From: Branchiostoma floridae
Lineage: Eukaryota; Chordata; Leptocardii; Amphioxiformes; Branchiostomatidae
DNA: 64,000 nucleotides
Direction of reading: 5' to 3'
Assembly (NCBI RefSeq): GCF_000003815.2
Contig: NC_049982.1
Location: 20,215,245 to 20,279,244, forward strand
The notes below the pieces were generated by a model. It searched no databases and was not told where the DNA came from. It was given only the letters and a program-made list of their open reading frames with translations. This document shows, piece by piece, positions 57,757 to 64,000 of this stretch. A program made the position numbers and the translations under genes. How positions within the stretch are numbered: position 1 is the stretch's first letter; every line of letters starts with the position of its first letter.

Positions 57757-58660
57757 TATAACCAATTCTGAAGAAAGGTACTGTACTTACAAAGTGTGAG
57801 ACCTCTGCATGCAGATGTTCCTCCAATCTTAGCCACAATTTAAGTCCGATCTGCTCAAAAATGAATTTGTGATTTATTTATTGGTTTGGCTGTTATTTAT
57901 TGGTTTGTGATAAGACACTCCATCACTATTATTGTACAATTATAGATTCACCCTGTCCTTCCTTAAGTAACCAAGCCTGCACCAGCTTGTGGCATCAGGC
58001 ATCAGGGAGAGGTCATCATGTTGAAATCTAGTATATCAGTACCCCTGCAACCTCCCTTAGTATACAGTACTAAACAGTTAATGGTAGACTGCCTGAAGAT
58101 GACAGGTTTTTGACTGTCCCCAAAGTTCCCCCCTAGACACAAGCAGTAAGCGACTTGCCCAAGTTGACCACTTGTGTATTGCGTCCACGACCACCCTTTT
58201 CTGGGACATTGTAAATTCTCGATTTCAAGTTTAATTTTGCTTAAGAAGATATTTTCCAACCTTTCAAGTTTAAACCAAATTAACTAATATTTGAAGCTGA
58301 TGGGAACATTAGTTTTTTCCATACCAGCCCAAATTTGATTTTTCCAAGATCATAGTCTCAGCATAAATCTAATCCATAAAATATTACTCTACATATATTT
58401 TCATGGAGATATTGTTTTTGGTGTGTCTGCGTGTGTGAGTGTATGTGTGTCCGGATTTTTGTAGTCAGCATAATTCTAGAACCTATTGATGGATTAGAAT
58501 GATATGATGAAGTCAAGGTTGATTTTTAGTAGCATAACAGAACATAGGAACGATGGATTTCCATGGTACAAATGTATTTTAATAGTATGCAGGTATCTCA
58601 GAGATGTACAAAATTGAAGTCCAAATTATGCAAATTTGGACTTAATGAGGAAAACTTATA

Positions 58661-58834
58661 CAGTGGAAGCCGCTTAATTGCACACCGCATTTGCCAGTGT
58701 ATTTCGTGCAATTATCCGAATGGTGCAATAAAGTGAAGTTATTAAGCTGGACCGTACCGCCGCGGGATTTGCGGATTTCATGCAATTAACAGAAGTGTGC
58801 GATTATCCGATGTGCAATTACCTGGCGTCTACTG
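58661..58834. mobile_element. TA-flanked MITE, CAGTGGAAGCC ends, 174 bp
   Basis: CAGTGGAAGCCGCTTAATTG and CAATTACCTGGCGTCTACTG form imperfect inverted repeats next to TA. Internal repeats of TGCAATTA and ATTATCCGA. Confidence 0.78.
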
Positions 58835-59414
58835 TATTTGCAGTGTTTCCATTATAGGACACAAACATGTAGTTTGTGGCAGGTGGACGATTAGCAGATA
58901 TCAATTATGTAAATAAACACCTAATTTGCATGATTAATGTGAAAGGTTCCTAAAAAAAGTACATGTAGTATATGATTGGATTTGTCAACATTGTGACCTG
59001 TATAAGTTAGTTAAAGGTGTACGTAACTAAGCATAAATCATGCAGACATAAAAGTCATTTCAGTCAGAATATTTCATGGAGGTATGCAGTCTCTGAACTC
59101 TTGTAAACTTAAGAGTTGAACAAATTCAAAGACGACATCAAGTCTGGTTTTAGATGTAGTAGCTCTTACAATGTAACACTGGCGGGCCGTTTTCGTCAGT
59201 GGGTATCAAGTTTAACATATTTTGAGATTGTTTAGTGCAAACAGTGTTTGTTTTCAGTTTATAGTTGACAACTTTGCAAGCATTACTGGATAAGCTGTTG
59301 AATTTCGATGGCTTACAGTGATTTCCTTTGAATGCTCACAGGTACATATACATTTGTACTTTTGTATGATGTACATTGTATTTGTAGCTGTAGCTGTGGC
59401 GATACATCAAAGAG

Positions 59415-59712
59415 AACTAGATAGGCAACATTATTGGGAGAATGCAGTATGTGTTCCCTGTAGCCTTTAGTAAATTGCATACTGTTCAGTGGTAAATTGT
59501 GTGGGAGTACAAAATGTACATTTGTAAAAAAAAAAACTTTATCTGCTTGGTTTTGGGGCCTAGTCATTAACTGGTGTTAGTCAAATCATTATGTAACCTA
59601 CATTTGTAAGCTTGGTTTGGCTACTGACAGAAGAAGAAAGAAAAAGAACACACCAGCAAAACATCATGTTTTTCCCAAGGAGCTTTCACCAGTTCCTTGG
59701 CAAAAATATAAC
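59415..59712 (+). repeat. Dispersed repeat, AACTAGAAAGGCAACA family, copy at 59.4 kb
   Basis: Begins AACTAGATAGGCAACATT and ends with GAAGAAAGAAAAAGAACA...CAAAAATATAAC, matching 3245-3623. Confidence 0.6.
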
Positions 59713-59847
59713 TGTTCATTGATGCTGGAGGCAACTATGGTCCCCGACCCTCTTGATGAGGGTGGGATTAGGTGAGGTGAGTGATGCTAGGATATACATG
59801 TATATCAATGCAAGGATGTACTTAATGTCATATCTCAAAGATATAAT

Positions 59848-59952
59848 ATGAAATTGATTTATATAAAATTGATTCATATAAGATTGATTCATATAAAATT
59901 GATGCATATAAAATTGATTCATATAAAATTGATTCATATAAAATTGATTCAT
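59848..59952 (+). repeat. Minisatellite, seven 15-bp units
   Basis: ATAAAATTGATTCAT repeated seven times with one or two changes per unit. The minus-strand MNQFY pentapeptide repeat is a by-product of the 15-bp period. Confidence 0.95.
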
Positions 59953-59999
59953 AAATAGATCTATAATTTCATTTTTACCATCAGATTTTGTTGATTGTA

Positions 60000-62140
60000 C
60001 TTTCCATGGCAAAAGTAATGTCTCACTTTGTAACATTTATCCTTCCTAACAGTTACACACCCTATGTATGTATATCTCAGTCTGCCAGAGGCTTTTCCAC
60101 TATACAGTATAAAAGGGGGCAGTCATTAAAATTCATGACCATTTGCCATGTCACCCATAACCTTTTGAAATTTGATTACCATCTCTGCCTCGTGTTCAAG
60201 TGTCCACTCCCAAACTTTCATTTCAAAATAATTTTTTGCAGATTAATACCTTCTCCCCTAACTCATAGAATGAACAAACCCATACTAGTATATAGTTTTG
60301 CTTATTAACAACACCAAGGCATGTAATGAACCAGCCCTGATTGACAGCCCAGGGTACATCTAATGTAAGAACAGTCAGCCAACACTTCAGCTCAGTGGTT
60401 GCCAGGATTGTAGCTGGAGAGCAAAGTGTGCACAGGGTGAGAGTATTTAGCTTGCTGTTAACTGAGGCAATCCAGACCCATTTGCCACAGGATGTCACAG
60501 GTTTGTCTCTTGGATTTCTTAGTGTATCAACAATGAGAATGTTTTACAGACTATTGTTTCATGTCGTTTGGCTCCTATCATTGATAAATGATCAATTATG
60601 AATCTGACATTTTGTGGGTATTTGTAAAAGTTGCCAAGCAAGTCAATCAATTGTAGGGTATTTAAATGAACATTTATGTTTGGAGGGTTTTCAACAGTTG
60701 GAGTGTCATTTTGCAGTACTGTACTTTGTAGCAACTACATTCACAAGTGCAGTGTACGTGTATGGGACATTACATGCCGTGTGATTTTCACACCAGTCCT
60801 GAATGACTGTATGTCCGACAGGAAGGTAAAAATCTAACTGATCTTCATTTTTTCATATACATGTAATTAGGTGTAAGATCTCCATTTTATAACTATCAAA
60901 TTCTTTCAAGTTGTGATAAGTACAGTTTAACCCTCTTCACACCGTTGTAAACTTGGGAGTCTTTGTGTTTAGAAACAGTTACAAATGTGATAGCTACCCG
61001 TTCATACATACTGGTATATCCACTTTCAAAATGCAACCATTTTCTGTCACCTGTTTTAGTCACTATAGCCTTTAATAAGTTTTACTAATGTATGTCATAT
61101 TAAGTACATGTATCCTTTTGTTACTCACTGTGCTGTCAGGCTAGGGATCCCACACTACATGAACATATGCATGCACCTGTAACGTTAGCTCTAAGAATAC
61201 TTCTTTCTGATATGGCATGATGGGGCATGATTTGAAAAATCTTCCTGCAAATACCCAAGCAAATACATCAGATTATTGGCCATTGTCATCACCAACACAG
61301 CTTTGTAACTTAGAAATGTATTTTGAATGATGTTTTGACAAGATGTCTGTAACAAATCTCTGGCAGTTACTACTAGAAATGCAGACTTTGTTACTTTGCT
61401 ACATTGTATAATGTGGTATATGAACCTAAATAAATTGTGGTTCACCACACAGACACCCCATCTATGTATTATATTTCTAGCTTGCAAGAGTATTTATACT
61501 TCTACTTACAGTCTTTCAAATTGCAGTTTGCAAGTACATGTACATGACATAGTCTAGACATGTTGTCTGCTGCATTAAATACAAAATCCATTCACAACCA
61601 TTGTCTAGCAAGTTCAAAACTATACAAAGATTTTACTGGATTCAGATGTCTGAGCTCAAATGCTAGTTGAATCATAGTCCATACCCCCTGCAGTATTTGT
61701 TGTAGCTCTCGTGTCTGTGCGGTACGACTGTTGCAGGGGGGTTTGTAGGAGGTAGTGACCTTCTCCTGACACTTTCAACTGTCAATAAAGCCACTATCTC
61801 TGACGGACGGCCGTGCTATATAACTGGCTCTGTTGGAGGTTAACAGTTACTGCTGCACAAAGAGAGTCTTTACCTTTGTGTTGCATGTATCCACCCACAC
61901 TATATGAATTGATAATTGTATTAATAGTATTATCGATACGCAAAATGTTACAAGATTGATGAATGGTTCATGAAAGTATGGAAATCAATGATATCAATGA
62001 AAGCAAAGTATGACTTAATTCAAGTTTTGTTATTGGAAAATTTACAAAGATTGAAAGTTAGTTCTACTTTGAGACTACAATCAGTAGGATAGTCCTGACT
62101 TGTAACAGGTTGTCACATTTATCTGTCAGTGTTGTATAAG
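60000..62140 (+). other. Intron-like stretch, nothing recognised
   Basis: AT-rich, no exon with convincing splice sites and no named repeat. 60340-60500 is weakly coding-like but unsupported. Confidence 0.4.
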
Positions 62141-62145
62141 TGTGT

Positions 62146-62400
62146 TGGTATCATGGTCATGTAATGGTTAGGGTGTTTAGCCTAGAACCCAGAGGTCCAG
62201 AGTTTGAATGCCCTAACCAATGTTGTACGCTTGGGAAAGGCACTTACACCATTTTCCTCACTCTGCCTTAGGTCTAAAGTGAGCAGCTTACATGAGTTGA
62301 GGAGGTAAAAGGTGGTACAATGTACCATGCAACTGCTTAGGATAGTCTGTCGGTGTGGACGATGACGTCATTGTGGATAACTGTGAATTAATTAGCCCTG
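62146..62400 (+). repeat. tRNA-derived SINE
   Basis: Head resembles a tRNA (GGTCATGTAATGGTTAGGG as A-box region; AGAGTTTGAATGC as decayed B-box), followed by CTTGGGAAAGGCACTTACACC and TTTTCCTCACTC, a body motif found in SINEs of several deuterostomes. Diverged, not a functional tRNA. Confidence 0.65.
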
Positions 62401-63576
62401 TGCAAAAAGTACAGTAGCTGAAAGCCTTCTGCCAGATTTTATTAGATTGATAGCATGTCTTGAGATCAAACCATGGATAGTGAGTGTGAGTGAGTGTCTG
62501 GAGATGATGGTTTTATTCATTGACCAGTAATGGCCAAACATTTCTATATGGCTCCATTATTGATACATACATATGATTGTCAAATAGTCTGAAATTGGTG
62601 AAAATGTATTTTCCTAAGCTTTAAAGTAGTAGATTTATAAGTGAAAAGTAACGTGATAGGCAAGCAAACAATGAGTGGTACACAAACATTTAAAGATGCA
62701 TGGAGATGGACTCAAAGTCAAACTTCTATTTTCCACTTTCTTCTTTGTCCCAGTGAGGTCTCAAATGTCAATAATTTTTTTGTTACATGATAAATTGATA
62801 GATTACTTAGACTGAGCTTTAAAGCAGACCTACAATAGGACGAAGCCCCAGACTACAGATTAGTGTGATGACTCAATGTGCCCGTTTATAACTTAACAGA
62901 TGAGAGGGGCTTTAGGTCCAAGTAATGTAATTGGAAATGTTTAGTCTGTTACTTCTGTAAGTCAAGCATGTTAGTTATAAAGGGTGCATGTATGCTGTGC
63001 ATGTGCACGGAAAGCTTTTCTGACTTCAAGTTGGTACTTTGCAGATTGCTTGATAAGGAGGCTAACAAAATATGACATTAAGATTTGAATTCACCCAAGA
63101 TTTTGCTCAAATTTTGCATGCTACATTTTATTAGCAGTTGTATACATTATTACACATACCAAGGACGCTGATATAACGTCCTTGCACATACAGTAGACCT
63201 TGAAGTTGTGTTGTTACACTCAAAGCTATCGGAGCTATTGGAAAACATATGACTTTTCTCGGACAATGCATTATTGAAACATCAAATGTTTTTGTATTAA
63301 CTATTTACCTCAACTTGTATTTTTGTCATTGAACATTTTGTAATATTGGATACAGAATATACGTCAGGTATCATTGAGCTGTCCCACAGAAGCTGATGTG
63401 TTATACCAAAGGGTGGTTATACTGGCCATACAGATACAGATACAGAACATATCATTTTTCTCTGTGCTGCTGAACATGTCTGTATGATCTCTTGGCAGAC
63501 AGAGTGCAGGGTCCATATCAAATTGCCATAAATGTAAAATCTGAAGGTTTCCTTACATAATGACTCTTTTTTCCAG

Positions 63577-64000
63577 GGTAGCATGGCAAGATGTCTGGAG
63601 AGAAGACCTCACTTCAGAGTGGTGGAGGAGAGGCAGGTCTCCCCACGCACCACCATCCGCGTTCGTACCGGCTGTATCGACAATCACATCGACAGGTCCA
63701 GTTCCGACAGCGAGGAACATCATTCCGACTGTGGCAAAAACCTCAACGGAGACGTCATGTTGCAAACCCGCCGGCATAGCGACACGAGTGGGGTGCGCAT
63801 AATTTCATCGGATAAGCGAATGCGACGGTTAGTTCGGCGTTTCAGAAAAAGTGGGCAGGACATAAAGAAACCAGTTTACACAAAGTTGCGGACTTTCGAG
63901 ACTTACTCAGACGGACACTTTGGGGAGACCGTTGCAGAGGATACGTGTGATGGGTGCAGGAGGGAGAGGAGAGCCCACCTGAATGTCATCCATCAGGAGC
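63577..64000 (+). CDS. Coding exon of unrecognised protein, open at the right edge
   Basis: After acceptor CTTTTTTCCAG one frame stays open for 141 codons to the end of the window. It starts GSMARCLERRPHFRVVEER. Further on are a Ser/Asp/His-rich stretch (SSSDSEEHHSDC), a very basic segment (DKRMRRLVRRFRKSGQ) and a Cys-containing acidic-to-basic stretch (AEDTCDGCRRERRAHLN). Codon use is GC-rich and differs sharply from the preceding intron. Phase 0 fits the start exon at 50476-50605; an internal ATG at 63583 is an alternative start. No transmembrane segment or known domain is visible. It reads like a cytoplasmic N-terminal region of a longer protein (inference). Confidence 0.72.

Noticed and set aside
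59716-60036. Pentapeptide MNQFY repeat frame
   Set aside because: By-product of a 15-bp tandem repeat in AT-rich DNA.
1-64000. CRISPR arrays, bacterial operons, rRNA genes, viral genes
   Set aside because: None seen. Tandem repeats lack repeat-spacer structure, and coding sequences are intron-split eukaryotic genes.

Overview
The window looks like invertebrate-deuterostome nuclear DNA, most likely a lancelet (Branchiostoma). It is AT-rich and gene-sparse, genes are split by GT-AG introns, and dozens of short DNA transposons (MITEs), minisatellites and tRNA-derived repeats fill introns and intergenic space. Two runs of N (53214-53353, 56059-56156) are assembly gaps. The species is an inference: no marker gene settles it.

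Layout. (1) About 755 to 13798, reaching 26931 through an alternative first exon, minus strand: a LIM-domain-binding protein gene (LDB/CLIM/Chip family). I rebuilt it exon by exon; splice phases agree throughout. The C-terminal exons, including the LIM-interaction domain, lie beyond the left edge. The gene has two start exons: one resembles vertebrate LDB2 and the other vertebrate LDB1. An extra 40-nt in-phase candidate exon sits at 6441-6480. (2) 14 to 34 kb: mostly the upstream intron and flank of LDB, packed with mobile elements. There are weak candidate exons at 14.3/18.8 kb (plus), 30.9-31.1 kb (minus) and 33.0-33.5 kb (minus), and a dead LINE fragment at 34.25-34.64 kb. (3) 35295-38463, plus: a complete six-exon gene for a 502-residue protein with ten C2H2 zinc fingers. 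(4) 38.5-43 kb: its downstream flank with candidate poly(A) signals, a tandem repeat and MITEs. (5) 43.0 kb to the right edge, plus: the 5' part of another gene, with two apparent non-coding exons, a start-codon exon at 50476-50605 and a long exon from 63577 that is still open at base 64000. I do not recognise its product.

The most rewarding observations are these. One LDB gene carries both vertebrate-type N-termini, joined through a splice acceptor buried in coding sequence. A group of CAGGG...CCCTG transposons with 5-bp target duplications shares one architecture, but each subfamily has its own private iterated motif. A nested element carries ten TGACGT (CRE-type) half-sites. The two best-supported genes encode a transcriptional cofactor (LDB bridges LIM proteins) and a zinc-finger protein; nothing in the sequence shows that they act together.
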